A stretch of DNA of 64,000 nucleotides from Arthrobacter sp. PvP023 (GCF_017832975.1 NZ_JAFIBI010000001.1:2294001-2358000); one strand, 5' to 3'. Counted from the stretch's first letter, positions 16,489 to 24,698 are shown. The notes: a model not told the origin generated them from the sequence alone. Translations and numbers: made by a program.

Positions 16489-17727
16489 ATGTCACGGGAA
16501 AATAATGTTGACGGCAGTGCGGCGCGTCCGGCACCCGGCCGGGTGGAGGACGTCCGGCGTGGCAACCTCGTCCGGGTCCTCGCGGCCATTGCGCAGGCAC
16601 GGACGGATCCGCAGCGCTACCCGACGCGTGCTGAGCTGGCCTCCCTGACCGGCTTGACCAAGGCTTCAGTGTCCAGCCTGGTCGCCGAGCTCGCCGACTC
16701 CGGCCTGGTCATGGAGTCCGGCGCCACGCGCGACGGTGAACGCGGCAGGCCCGGGGTAGGCCTCCAGCTCAGCACCCGCCGCGGTGTGGTGGGCATGGAA
16801 ATCAACGTGGACTACATCTCGGCAGGCCTTCTGGACCTCGGCGGTGCGCTGCGCGCGTTCAGGACGCTGGAATGCGGAAACCGCGGCCAGTCGCCGGAAT
16901 CCGTCATGGCCCTGTTGTCCGGGCTCGTGAACGACGTAGTCGCCGAGGCAGCAGCCGCCGGGATCGCAATCCTGGGCGGCGGACTGGCGGTGCCCGGACT
17001 CGTGGACACGGCATCCGGAACGGTTTCCAGCGCCCCCAACCTGCAGTGGCACAATGTTGCCCTTGAGCTGGGCGGGTTGCTGCCGGGCGCACCTCTGGGC
17101 ACGGTTCTGTATAACGAGGCAAACTGCGCTGCCCTGGCCGAACTCTGGTACGGGCACGGATCGGAATTCCGCGACTACCTGTTTGTTTCCGGTGAGGTGG
17201 GTGTCGGTGGCGGCCTGGTCATCGGCTCCCGGCTCTTTGCCGGACCCCACGGGCAGGCGGGGGAGGTGGGCCACGTGGTGGTTGATCCGTCGGGTCCGGA
17301 CTGCTCGTGCGGCGGCCGCGGCTGCCTGGAAACATTCGCCGGCCAGGAGGCCATCTTTGCCGAGGCCGGCATTCCGGCAGGAACTGCCTCCGTGCGGCTG
17401 GGGCAACTCGTGGAACAACTTGGCGCCGGCAATGCTGCCGCCGCATCGGCCGTGGCCCGTGCCGGCCGCTACCTTGGCATCGCCGCAGCCTCCACGGCAC
17501 GGCTGATGAACCTCTCCGCCGTTGTCCTCGGCGGCCACTTCACCCGGATGGGGCCGTGGATTGCACCGGCCGTAATAGCAAGCCTCGCCGTCCATGCGCC
17601 CGGCGTCGTCAGTCCTGCCAGGGTGGCGGTTTCGGAACTCGGCCAGTCGGCTGCCCTCCTGGGCGCGGCCGGGAGCGCCCTGCGTTCCGTCCTTGCCGCT
17701 CCCTCCGGCCTGACGACTGCCGGCTAG
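16489..17727 (+). CDS. xylR: ROK-family transcriptional repressor, probable XylR
   Basis: 412 residues. N-terminal winged helix-turn-helix (LTGLTKASVSSLVAELADSGLV) and a C-terminal ROK sugar-binding domain with GEVGVGGGLV and the zinc motif CSCGGRGCLE. Such proteins repress xylAB and release DNA on binding xylose. It is divergent from xylA across a promoter with operator dyads, which is the main argument for the name. Start: ATG 16489 has AAGGCGG upstream; an in-frame ATG at 16471 would overlap the xylA -35 and lacks a site. Confidence 0.88.
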   Translation: MSRENNVDGSAARPAPGRVEDVRRGNLVRVLAAIAQARTDPQRYPTRAELASLTGLTKASVSSLVAELADSGLVMESGATRDGERGRPGVGLQLSTRRGVVGMEINVDYISAGLLDLGGALRAFRTLECGNRGQSPESVMALLSGLVNDVVAEAAAAGIAILGGGLAVPGLVDTASGTVSSAPNLQWHNVALELGGLLPGAPLGTVLYNEANCAALAELWYGHGSEFRDYLFVSGEVGVGGGLVIGSRLFAGPHGQAGEVGHVVVDPSGPDCSCGGRGCLETFAGQEAIFAEAGIPAGTASVRLGQLVEQLGAGNAAAASAVARAGRYLGIAAASTARLMNLSAVVLGGHFTRMGPWIAPAVIASLAVHAPGVVSPARVAVSELGQSAALLGAAGSALRSVLAAPSGLTTAG

Positions 17728-17945
17728 GTGCGGCCCGGGGCGGCGACGAAACAGCTCACCCACCAGAGAGGGCCTTCCGGCTTCCCGCCAGGACCGCCGT
17801 GGGCCACCGGACCCGCCGCCTTTAACACCTGGGACCGGAGGATCCGCGGGTAGCAGTCGCGCGGCTCCACGGCACACCAGCCCACCGGCGCTCCGTCATG
17901 GAAGGCGAGGACGCCCGACGTCGGGCCCTTCCGCCGGTCCTGTGA
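17724..17945 (-). pseudogene. GNAT acetyltransferase remnant
   Basis: A start-less minus-strand frame of 73 codons, bounded by an in-frame TAA upstream (17946-17948) and a TAG whose bases overlap the xylR stop. It reads GVLAFHDGAPVGWCAVEPRD, then YPRILRSQVLKAAGP, then PLWWVSCFVAAPGRT. This is the central beta4/motif-A part of a GNAT N-acetyltransferase; the N-terminal helices and the acetyl-CoA P-loop region are missing at both ends. It looks like a deletion relic left between the esterase and xylR. Identification is by motif memory and was not searched. Confidence 0.65.
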
Positions 17946-17960
17946 TTATGGGTGATGCGG

Positions 17961-18776
17961 TCACGGCCGCCAGCCGTGTCCGGTAAGCCAGGTGGCACAC
18001 AGCTCTGTCCACCGCTCCACGCCGGCCACCCCGGGAGCGAGGCCCAGCCCGTGCCGGCCTTGCGGAAAGACGTGCAGCTCCGCAGGCACGGCAGCCTTGC
18101 GCAGCGCCATGGCGTAGCGCAGGCTGTGTTCAACATCGACCGCTGCGTCGTCAAACGTGTGCCAGATGAACGCCGGGGGAGTGCTGCTTGTGACGGTGAG
18201 CTCGGCGGACAGCTCTGCCAGCAGGTCACCGGAGGGTGCCGCGCCGAGCAGGTTGTCGATGCTGCCCTGATGGACGGCCGATTCGAAGGACACCACTGGG
18301 TAGCACAGTATGGCGAGGTCCGGCCGGGACCCCGGCGCGTCGAGTGTCTCGTCTCCGGTGGGAACGCCTCCGGCGAGGGTGGCAGCCAGGTGCCCTCCGG
18401 CGGAGAACCCCAGGACACCCACGCGGGAGCCATCCACTTCGAGTCCGTGGCCGCCGCACCTGATCCATGCCAGGGCCGCCTTCGCGTCCGCCAGCGGGGC
18501 CGGGTGGCGGTGCGGAGCCACCCGGTAGCGCAGCACGAAGGCGTGGATGCCCAGGGACGCCAGCCATTCGGCCACCGGCTCTGCCTCGTGGTCTGCGTGG
18601 CGCGCGTAGCCTCCGCCGGGAAGGACCAGGATTGCCGGGAACCGCCGGGGGGATTGCCCGCCGTCCGAGTGTGCGCGGGCCGGTGACGTGCCGCCTCCGG
18701 GCGCGGCAGGACCGTGGCGGGCCGGGACAACGGTGAGGCCGGCTGGCATCCGGGAGTTGCCGGTCAGGCGGTCCAT
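17961..18776 (-). CDS. Alpha/beta-hydrolase, acetylxylan esterase/BD-FAE-like
   Basis: 271 residues. Oxyanion motif PAILVLPGGGYARHADHEAE, nucleophile elbow GVLGFSAGGHLAATL (Ser), catalytic Asp region HTFDDAAVD and His in FPQGRHGLGLA. The arrangement fits the cytosolic carbohydrate-ester esterases (xylan esterase/BD-FAE group) that remove acetyl groups from imported xylo-oligomers. No signal peptide. ATG 18776 has GGAG upstream and overlaps the end of the LacI gene by 13 bases, so the two are translationally coupled. The nearby xylose operon supports a pentose-ester substrate; this is inference. Confidence 0.82.
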   Translation of the reverse strand: MDRLTGNSRMPAGLTVVPARHGPAAPGGGTSPARAHSDGGQSPRRFPAILVLPGGGYARHADHEAEPVAEWLASLGIHAFVLRYRVAPHRHPAPLADAKAALAWIRCGGHGLEVDGSRVGVLGFSAGGHLAATLAGGVPTGDETLDAPGSRPDLAILCYPVVSFESAVHQGSIDNLLGAAPSGDLLAELSAELTVTSSTPPAFIWHTFDDAAVDVEHSLRYAMALRKAAVPAELHVFPQGRHGLGLAPGVAGVERWTELCATWLTGHGWRP

Positions 18777-19861
18777 TCTGTGCTCCGCCGGAGCGTCACC
18801 TGACCGGTGACGGCCGGACCGTCGTCGTGTTTTCCTTCAGTTCCGGCGGCCGCTGTGGACCCCACCGTGCTCAAGGTGGCCAGGCGGCCGATTTCCTCCA
18901 GCGGAAGGCGCACCGTTGAAAGCCCCGGGCGGAAGTCCCGGAGCGTTTCGATATCGTCAAACCCTGCGATCAGCGCGTCGCGGGGAATTCGGAATCCCTG
19001 GGAGCGAAGCCCTGCAGCTGCGCCGATTGCCATGACATCGTTCGCCGCGAAGATGCACAGATCCGGCTTCCCGCCCTCGTTCGCGGGGGCGGAGTTCCGG
19101 GCGTTCCGGATCCGTTCGGCCAGCACGAGTCCGGCTTCGTAGCCGCCGGCACGGTTGAAGGAGGCGCGGAGGACTTCGGCTTCGGGGCGGCCGGTCGAGG
19201 CGAGGCCGGCCTGGAAGCCGCGGATCCGGTCGTCGGACGTGATCAGGCCTTCGGGGCCGCCGATGATGACGAAGTCGCCTGAATGGCTGCCTGTGAGCTT
19301 TCCGGCAAGTTCCGCGGCCAGCTGCTCATTCGGCACTTCCACAAGGTGGTAGCCGTCCAGTTCAGCGGCTCCGACGATGGCTTGGCCCACCACCCCCACG
19401 TGCCCGCCATTGCGGCAGTAGCGGTCCAGTTCGGCGGCAAGTTCGGCGTTGCCCTGGTGGTCTTCCGGGCGGCTGGACCGTGAGCCGGCAATGACGATGG
19501 CGTCGGCCCGCCTGGCAGCGAAGGCGGCGACGGCTTCCTTCTCATCGGCCGGAGTTCCGCCTGTCGTGGCCAGCAGCACCATCTTGTGCTGCTCGCGGGC
19601 CACTTCCTGGACGCCGCGGGCTATGGCGGAGAAATACGGATCCGCGATGTCGTGCACAATCAGGCCCACCAGTCCCGAACTGGACTTCGCGAGTGCCTGG
19701 GCCTGGGCGTTGGGGATGTAACCAAGGGTCTCGGCTGCCTGCCGTACCCGCTCGGACACTCCCGGGCCGGGTTTGCGGGCGGAGCCATTGAGGACGCGTG
19801 ACGCAGTAGCCGGCGAGACCCCGGCCAATCGTGCCACCTCGGTGAGGGTACTTGCAGCCAC
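18764..19861 (-). CDS. LacI-family transcriptional regulator
   Basis: 365 residues. N-terminal helix-turn-helix LTEVARLAGVSPATASRVLNG followed by the hinge helix YIPNAQAQALAKSSS and a periplasmic-binding-like effector domain (GLIVHDIADPYFSAIARG, AIVIAGSR, IAGFDDIET). GTG 19861 has AGGAG ten bases upstream. It is divergent from the Gfo/Idh operon, with two LacI-type operators in between, and shares a transcript with the esterase. It most likely represses both units in response to an unknown sugar. Confidence 0.92.
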   Translation of the reverse strand: MAASTLTEVARLAGVSPATASRVLNGSARKPGPGVSERVRQAAETLGYIPNAQAQALAKSSSGLVGLIVHDIADPYFSAIARGVQEVAREQHKMVLLATTGGTPADEKEAVAAFAARRADAIVIAGSRSSRPEDHQGNAELAAELDRYCRNGGHVGVVGQAIVGAAELDGYHLVEVPNEQLAAELAGKLTGSHSGDFVIIGGPEGLITSDDRIRGFQAGLASTGRPEAEVLRASFNRAGGYEAGLVLAERIRNARNSAPANEGGKPDLCIFAANDVMAIGAAAGLRSQGFRIPRDALIAGFDDIETLRDFRPGLSTVRLPLEEIGRLATLSTVGSTAAAGTEGKHDDGPAVTGQVTLRRSTEWTA

Positions 19862-19924
19862 TGATATTTCTCCTGTTCAGCCAACGTGCGCGTAGTGGTC
19901 ATTATGGCAGTTTGAACGACTTTC

Positions 19925-19939
19925 GGGAAAGCGCTTGCC
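19925..19939. promoter_or_regulatory. LacI-type operator O1
   Basis: GGGAAAGCGCTTGCC, palindromic about the central GCGC with one arm mismatch. It overlaps a candidate -35 (TTGCCA, 19935-19940) for the oxidoreductase operon. Its centre is 48 bases from O2. Confidence 0.75.
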
Positions 19940-19972
19940 ATGCGGCGCGGGAAGATGCATCATAAATGCAGT

Positions 19973-19988
19973 GGGAATGCGCTTTCCC
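19973..19988. promoter_or_regulatory. LacI-type operator O2
   Basis: GGGAATGCGCTTTCCC, a palindrome about GCGC with a single mismatched pair. It lies just downstream of an AT-rich -10 candidate (CATAAA, 19961-19966) and 38 bases before the oxidoreductase start. Confidence 0.8.
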
Positions 19989-20025
19989 AGCACACCGTAC
20001 TGAACCAACTCACCGTGGAGGACAC

Positions 20026-21195
20026 ATGGGCTTCGAAACAAAGACGATCCGTATCGCCATGAACGGCATTACCGGCCGGATGGGCTACCGCCAGCACCTG
20101 CTGCGTTCCATCCTCCCCATCCGCGACGCGGGCGGCTTCACCCTTGAGGACGGCACAAAGGTCCAGGTCGAACCCATCCTGGTCGGCCGCAACGAAGCCA
20201 AGATCCGGGAACTCGCCGAACTGCACAAGGTCTCCGAGTGGAGCACCGACCTGGACGCCGTAATCAACGACCCCACAGTCGACGTGGTCTTTGACGCGTC
20301 CATGACCAGCCTCCGCGCCGCCACCCTGAAGAAGGCGATGTCCGCGGGGAAGCACATCTTCACGGAGAAGCCCACGGCGGAAACCCTGGCGGAGGCCATT
20401 GAACTGGCCCGGATCGGCAAGGAAGCCGGGGTCACCGCCGGCGTCGTCCACGACAAGCTCTACCTGCCCGGATTGGTCAAGCTGCGTCGCCTCGTTGACG
20501 AAGGCTTCTTCGGCCGCATCCTGTCCATCCGCGGAGAATTCGGCTACTGGGTCTTCGAAGGCGACGTCCAGGCAGCCCAGCGCCCGTCCTGGAACTACCG
20601 CAAGGAAGACGGCGGCGGCATGACCACGGACATGTTCTGCCACTGGAACTACGTCCTCGAAGGCATCATCGGCAAGGTCAAGAGCGTCAACGCCAAGACC
20701 GCAACCCACATCCCGGCCCGCTGGGACGAAGCCGGCAAGGAATACAAGGCCACGGCCGACGACGCCTCCTACGGCATCTTCGAGCTGGAAACCCCGGGCG
20801 GCGACCAGGTCGTCGGCCAGATCAACTCCTCCTGGGCGGTCCGCGTCTACCGCGACGAACTGGTGGAATTCCAGATCGACGGCACCCACGGTTCGGCGGT
20901 CGCGGGCCTGAACAAGTGCGTCGCACAGCAGCGCGCCCACACCCCCAAGCCCGTCTGGAACCCTGACCTGCCCGTGACCGAGTCCTTCCGCAGCCAGTGG
21001 CAGGAAGTGCCGGCCAACGCCGACCTGGACAACGGCTTCAAGCTGCAGTGGGAAGAGTTCCTGCGCGACGTCGTTGCCGGCCGCGAACACCGCTTCGGCC
21101 TGCTCTCCGCGGCCCGCGGCGTCCAGCTCGCCGAGCTCGGCTTGCAGTCCAACGACGAACGCCGCACCATCGACATCCCGGAGATCTCGCTCTGA
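20026..21195 (+). CDS. Gfo/Idh/MocA-family oxidoreductase
   Basis: 389 residues. N-terminal Rossmann domain with NGITGRMG (13-20), a glycine motif closer to dihydrodipicolinate reductase than to the usual GxGxxG; the family EKP signature is at 114-116 in HIFTEKPTAET, whose Lys is catalytic. The C-terminal domain includes GEFGYWVFEGD and DGGGMTTDMFCHW, with a likely catalytic His. It probably oxidises a hydroxyl of a sugar or cyclitol with NAD(P). ATG 20026 follows GTGGAGGAC. First gene of an operon: its TGA overlaps the next ATG. Confidence 0.88.
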   Translation: MGFETKTIRIAMNGITGRMGYRQHLLRSILPIRDAGGFTLEDGTKVQVEPILVGRNEAKIRELAELHKVSEWSTDLDAVINDPTVDVVFDASMTSLRAATLKKAMSAGKHIFTEKPTAETLAEAIELARIGKEAGVTAGVVHDKLYLPGLVKLRRLVDEGFFGRILSIRGEFGYWVFEGDVQAAQRPSWNYRKEDGGGMTTDMFCHWNYVLEGIIGKVKSVNAKTATHIPARWDEAGKEYKATADDASYGIFELETPGGDQVVGQINSSWAVRVYRDELVEFQIDGTHGSAVAGLNKCVAQQRAHTPKPVWNPDLPVTESFRSQWQEVPANADLDNGFKLQWEEFLRDVVAGREHRFGLLSAARGVQLAELGLQSNDERRTIDIPEISL

Positions 21196-22409
21196 TGACA
21201 TCCCTGATCCTTCCCACCGACGACGGCGGAACCCGCGAATACCGTCTTAAGTCCGCGCCCGCCTGGGCAAAGCCCTCGGCCCCCATCACCTCGCGGCACG
21301 CCTACGCCGCAGCCCACGTCATCCCGGAAGTCACCGCGGACAACACCCCCGGCGCGCCGGCCCGGCTCGACTGGGACGCCACCATGGCCTACCGGCACGA
21401 ACTCTGGTCCTACGGCCTCGGGGTGGCCGATGCCATGGACACCGCCCAGCGCGGCATGGGCCTGGACTGGGCTGCCACCCAGCAGCTGATCAAGCGCACC
21501 GGCGTCGAGGCGGCGTCGGTGGTCGCCGGGGGCGCTGCCGCCACGGCCGGCAAGTCGGTGCGCGACCTCGTCTCGTGCGGGGCCGGCACCGACCAGCTGG
21601 ATCCGGCCGCCCTGCCGACGGGCGCCGCCGGCATCCAGGCCGTCCTGGACGCATACCGTGAACAGGTCGCCGTCGTCTCCGAGGCCGGGCCAAAGGTCAT
21701 CCTGATGGCCTCACGCGCCCTGGCCAAAGTGGCCAGCGGGCCTGATGACTACCTGCACGTGTACTCCACGCTGCTGCGGGAAGCGGACCAGCCGGTCATC
21801 CTGCACTGGCTTGGCACCATGTTCGATCCCGCGCTCGCCGGCTACTGGGGTTCCGACGACGTCTCCACGGCCACTGATACGTTCCTCTCCCTGATCCGCG
21901 AGCACGCTGACAAGGTGGACGGCGTCAAGGTTTCGCTTCTTGATGCCAGCCACGAGGTGGCGCTGCGCGCCGCACTCCCCGACGGCGTCCGTCTCTACAC
22001 CGGCGACGACTTCAATTACCCGGAACTGATCGACGGCGACGGCACCCACCATTCGGATGCCCTGCTCGGCATCTTCGCCGCCATCTACCCGGCAGCATCG
22101 GCAGCGCTGCAAAGCTACGACGCCGGCGATGCAGTCAAGGCGCGTGCCATCCTGGACTCCACCCGGGAACTGGGCAAGCACATCTTCAGCGCCCCCACGT
22201 TCTACTACAAGACCGGCATCGCGTTCATGTCCTGGCTCAACGGCAAGCAGCCCGGTTTCCAGATGGTGGGCGGGCTGCACTCCGGCCGATCCGTGGTGCA
22301 CCTCGCCAAGACCTTCGAACTTGCCGACCAGGCCGGACTGTTGCAGGACCCCGCCCTGGCTGCGTTCCGGATGTCCGACTACCTGCGCATCAACGGGGTG
22401 GGAGTATGA
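21195..22409 (+). CDS. DUF993 dihydrodipicolinate synthase-like TIM-barrel protein
   Basis: 404 residues. DUF993 family, distantly related to the DapA/N-acetylneuraminate lyase class I aldolases. Lys245 in DGVKVSLLDA occupies the position expected for the Schiff-base lysine, and VILHWLGTMFDPALAGYWG precedes it. Function is undescribed to my knowledge; a retro-aldol or dehydration step on a keto-sugar is inferred from the operon. The start is fixed by TGATG overlap with the upstream stop; a longer open frame from 20997 lies inside the preceding gene. It overlaps the next gene by four bases. Confidence 0.82.
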   Translation: MTSLILPTDDGGTREYRLKSAPAWAKPSAPITSRHAYAAAHVIPEVTADNTPGAPARLDWDATMAYRHELWSYGLGVADAMDTAQRGMGLDWAATQQLIKRTGVEAASVVAGGAAATAGKSVRDLVSCGAGTDQLDPAALPTGAAGIQAVLDAYREQVAVVSEAGPKVILMASRALAKVASGPDDYLHVYSTLLREADQPVILHWLGTMFDPALAGYWGSDDVSTATDTFLSLIREHADKVDGVKVSLLDASHEVALRAALPDGVRLYTGDDFNYPELIDGDGTHHSDALLGIFAAIYPAASAALQSYDAGDAVKARAILDSTRELGKHIFSAPTFYYKTGIAFMSWLNGKQPGFQMVGGLHSGRSVVHLAKTFELADQAGLLQDPALAAFRMSDYLRINGVGV

Positions 22410-23263
22410 CGTTCAATTCAGGGCAGTCCCCTTTTTCGCGACTTTCCCTCAACAGCGCCACCACCAAGAAGTGGACCCTGGCCGAGGCCGTTGATGGCTG
22501 CGCCCGTGCGGGGATCCCGGCGATCGGCCCGTGGCGTGACCGCGTTCACGAGGCCGGCCTGGACAAGGCCGCCAAGCTCATCCGGGATGCCGGACTGCGG
22601 GTGTCCTCGCTCTGCCGTGGCGGCTTCCTGACGGCAGCCGACGCGGAGGGGCAGGCTGCGGCGCTCGCCGACAACCGCGCAGCCATCCTGGAAGCCGTGG
22701 CGCTGGACACCCGGGAGCTGTTCCTGGTGGTCGGCGGCCTCGCACCGGGGGAGAAGGACGTAGTGGCTGCCCGCCAGCGCGTCGCCGACCGCCTCGCGGA
22801 CCTGGTTCCGTTCGCTGCCAAGAACGGCGTCCGGCTGGTGCTGGAGCCGCTGCACCCGATGTACGCCGCCGACCGCGCCCTGATCTCCACCCTGGGCCAG
22901 GCCCTTGACCTGGCGGCACCGTACGACGCGAAGGCCGTCGGCGTCGCCGTCGACACCTTCCATGTGTGGTGGGACCCCGAGTTGAAGGCCCAGATCGAAC
23001 GTGCCGGGCGGGAGAACCGCATCGCCTCCTATCAGGTCTGCGATTTCAACCTGCCCATCGCAGCAGACGCGCTGTTGTCCCGGGGCATGATGGGCGACGG
23101 CGTGATCGACTTCGCAACCATTGGCACCTGGGTGCGCGATGCCGGTTACACCGGCGACATCGAAGTGGAAATTTTCAACCAGGAAATCTGGGACGCCGAC
23201 GGCGACAGCGTTCTGGCGACCATGAAGGAGCGCTACGCGGGACTCGTCCTGCCGTACGCCTGA
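22406..23263 (+). CDS. Sugar phosphate isomerase/epimerase family TIM barrel
   Basis: 285 residues, xylose-isomerase-like/AP-endonuclease-2 TIM barrel. Metal ligands are suggested by LVLEPLHPMYAADRA (Glu), VGVAVDTFHVWWDPEL (Asp, His), YQVCDFN and DIEVEIFNQEIW (C-terminal Glu). Family members include hydroxypyruvate isomerase, IolE/IolH and 3-keto-sugar isomerases, so the specific reaction is open. It overlaps the DUF993 gene by ATGA and closes the operon; a strong terminator follows. Confidence 0.87.
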   Translation: MTFNSGQSPFSRLSLNSATTKKWTLAEAVDGCARAGIPAIGPWRDRVHEAGLDKAAKLIRDAGLRVSSLCRGGFLTAADAEGQAAALADNRAAILEAVALDTRELFLVVGGLAPGEKDVVAARQRVADRLADLVPFAAKNGVRLVLEPLHPMYAADRALISTLGQALDLAAPYDAKAVGVAVDTFHVWWDPELKAQIERAGRENRIASYQVCDFNLPIAADALLSRGMMGDGVIDFATIGTWVRDAGYTGDIEVEIFNQEIWDADGDSVLATMKERYAGLVLPYA

Positions 23264-23353
23264 CCGGCCGTAGCGTCTTCCCGCGGGGACGCGATTCCTG
23301 ATGCAGACCGCGGGCCCCTGCTTCGTCACGGCCGGGGCCTGCGCCCCACCGAA

Positions 23354-23389
23354 CGGCCCGGCACCGAGCAGCGGTGCCGGGCCGTTTTT
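23354..23389 (+). terminator. Operon terminator after the sugar isomerase gene
   Basis: CGGCCCGGCACCG pairs over 13 bp with CGGTGCCGGGCCG around AGCAG, followed by TTTTT. Confidence 0.92.
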
Positions 23390-23478
23390 GGCTCCTCCGA
23401 TCTTCCGGGGCCGTAACTCTTCGGGGTCCTTAACAACGCCCGCCGTGGCGCGTAGGGTCGTGCGCAGGAGGGACTGAC

Positions 23479-23910
23479 ATGAATGATCAGATCAAGCTCG
23501 CGGAAGCATCCGTGCTGGTGGAAGCCCCACGGAGCCGGGTATGGCAGGCGCTGACCGATCCGGAAATCGTCAAGCAGTATTTCCTCGGCACTACTGTGAC
23601 CACTACCTGGCGCGAAGGCGAGCCGGTGACTTTCGCCGGGGAGTGGAAAGGCAAACACTACGAGGACAAGGGCGTCGTGCTGGAGAACCGGCCTGAGGAC
23701 CTCTTGCGCATCAGCCACTACAGCCCGCTGACCGGGCTGCCGGACATGCCGGAAAATTACCATACGGTGGAGTACCGGCTGGATGAGAAGCCGGACGGCA
23801 CTCAGGTCACCATCACGCAGGGGAACAACAAGAGTGACTCCGAGGCGGAGGAGTCTGCGAAGCTCTGGGAAATGGTCCTGGGAAACCTCAAGGGGCTGCT
23901 TGAACGCTGA
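23479..23910 (+). CDS. SRPBCC-domain protein (AHSA1-like)
   Basis: 143 residues, START-like beta-grasp fold. The N-terminus AEASVLVEAPRSRVWQALTD, the central YFLGTTVTTTWREGEPVTF and the C-terminal WEMVLGNLKGLLER are typical of Aha1/CalC-type SRPBCC proteins that bind hydrophobic ligands. Biological role unknown; some are toxin- or stress-linked. ATG 23479 follows AGGAGG at good spacing, with TAGGGT at 23455-23460 as a possible -10. Confidence 0.85.
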   Translation: MNDQIKLAEASVLVEAPRSRVWQALTDPEIVKQYFLGTTVTTTWREGEPVTFAGEWKGKHYEDKGVVLENRPEDLLRISHYSPLTGLPDMPENYHTVEYRLDEKPDGTQVTITQGNNKSDSEAEESAKLWEMVLGNLKGLLER

Positions 23911-23980
23911 CGGTTCCTGCCGGACGGAGTGGTTGCCTGGGACGCACGTGTGAAGCGTCGACAAGCCGAACGTTCCGGAC

Positions 23981-23986
23981 TAGCTT
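23981..23986 (+). promoter_or_regulatory. Promoter of the small acidic protein gene, leaderless spacing
   Basis: TAGCTT six bases before ATG 23993, with TCGACA 17 bases upstream as -35. It is one of the clearest leaderless promoters in the window. Confidence 0.62.
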
Positions 23987-23992
23987 GGGCAC

Positions 23993-24169
23993 ATGACTGA
24001 GATTCCAGACGAAAACGGCACCGCCCGGGGCGACGACGGTACGGTCCGGCCGGCGGAAGAGGCCGCCCGGGTTTCCGTCGCCGGCGACCTGGCGGAAACG
24101 GTTGAGCCCGATATCGCCGACATGGACGACACCCCCGAAGGACACCGCGGAGACGTGGATTTCGGGTGA
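23993..24169 (+). CDS. Small acidic protein, 58 residues, unknown function
   Basis: A short gene from ATG 23993 to TGA 24167-24169. The product begins MTEIPDENGTARGDDG and ends DTPEGHRGDVDFG; about a quarter of residues are Asp/Glu, with no hydrophobic segment, so it is probably intrinsically disordered. The gene is supported by a well-spaced promoter (TCGACA-17-TAGCTT) ending six bases before the ATG. I recognise no family. Confidence 0.55.
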   Translation: MTEIPDENGTARGDDGTVRPAEEAARVSVAGDLAETVEPDIADMDDTPEGHRGDVDFG

Positions 24170-24228
24170 GGTTGCACGGGTGACACGGACCGCTTCGGAA
24201 TGACTTGGCGGTGCCGCCAACGGGTGCT

Positions 24229-24698
24229 TTAGCGCACCCGCTGCGCAAGCACCCGGCGGCGGTGGGCCGCGGCACGCAACTGGATGATCCGGGCTGCGCC
24301 GGCAAGAGCCACCAGCACCCCGCCGCCCACAGCGGCAATGAAGAGTGCAATCCCCAGCGGAACGGCGCCCTCCAGCCCGAAATACCTGACCTGCACGTAG
24401 TCCTGGTTCTGCAGGATGAAGATGATCAGGAGCACCATTACCGCCAATGCAGTGGCGACGGCGGCCCAGACCATCCCGGCGCGTGTCACGTGCCGTTCCT
24501 CCGTCGGCGCAGTCGACTGCGTTGCGGGTGCGCCGGGGGACGGAACGCGCCGGGCCGGTGTAGCCTCTTCCGTTCCGCGCTGTACCGGTACGCCTTGGGC
24601 TCGCCCGCCGGCGGAGTGCTCTGGGCCGCACCGGGGCCCGTTTGCGGTGATGACGTAGTTGTTTCCTGCGGCTCGTAGTCCGGTGATTGCTGAGTCAT
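24229..24698 (-). pseudogene. LapA-family (DUF1049) membrane protein with apparent frameshift
   Basis: The C-terminal part (24229-24489, stop at 24229) is a LapA/DUF1049 protein: two membrane segments flanking ILQNQDYVQVRYFGLEG and a basic tail. A natural N-terminus (MTQQSPDYEPQETTTSSPQT) starts at ATG 24698 with GGAGAGG upstream but in another frame. Around 24580-24600 the family-like reading moves from one frame to the other (EPKAYRY versus VQRGTEEATPARR). Either there is a one-base frameshift or sequencing error, or the protein starts internally at GTG 24489, which has GGAGGAA at six bases. Function in the family: envelope/LPS-assembly-linked in Gram-negatives, unknown here. Confidence 0.6.

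Noticed and set aside
17822..18730. 302-codon frame overlapping the esterase on the same strand
   Set aside because: Out of frame with the GFSAGG hydrolase gene, Arg/Pro/Thr-rich and without motifs.
19966..20025. 20-residue N-terminal extension of the oxidoreductase
   Set aside because: It would begin inside operator O2 and lacks a ribosome-binding site; ATG 20026 has GTGGAGGAC.
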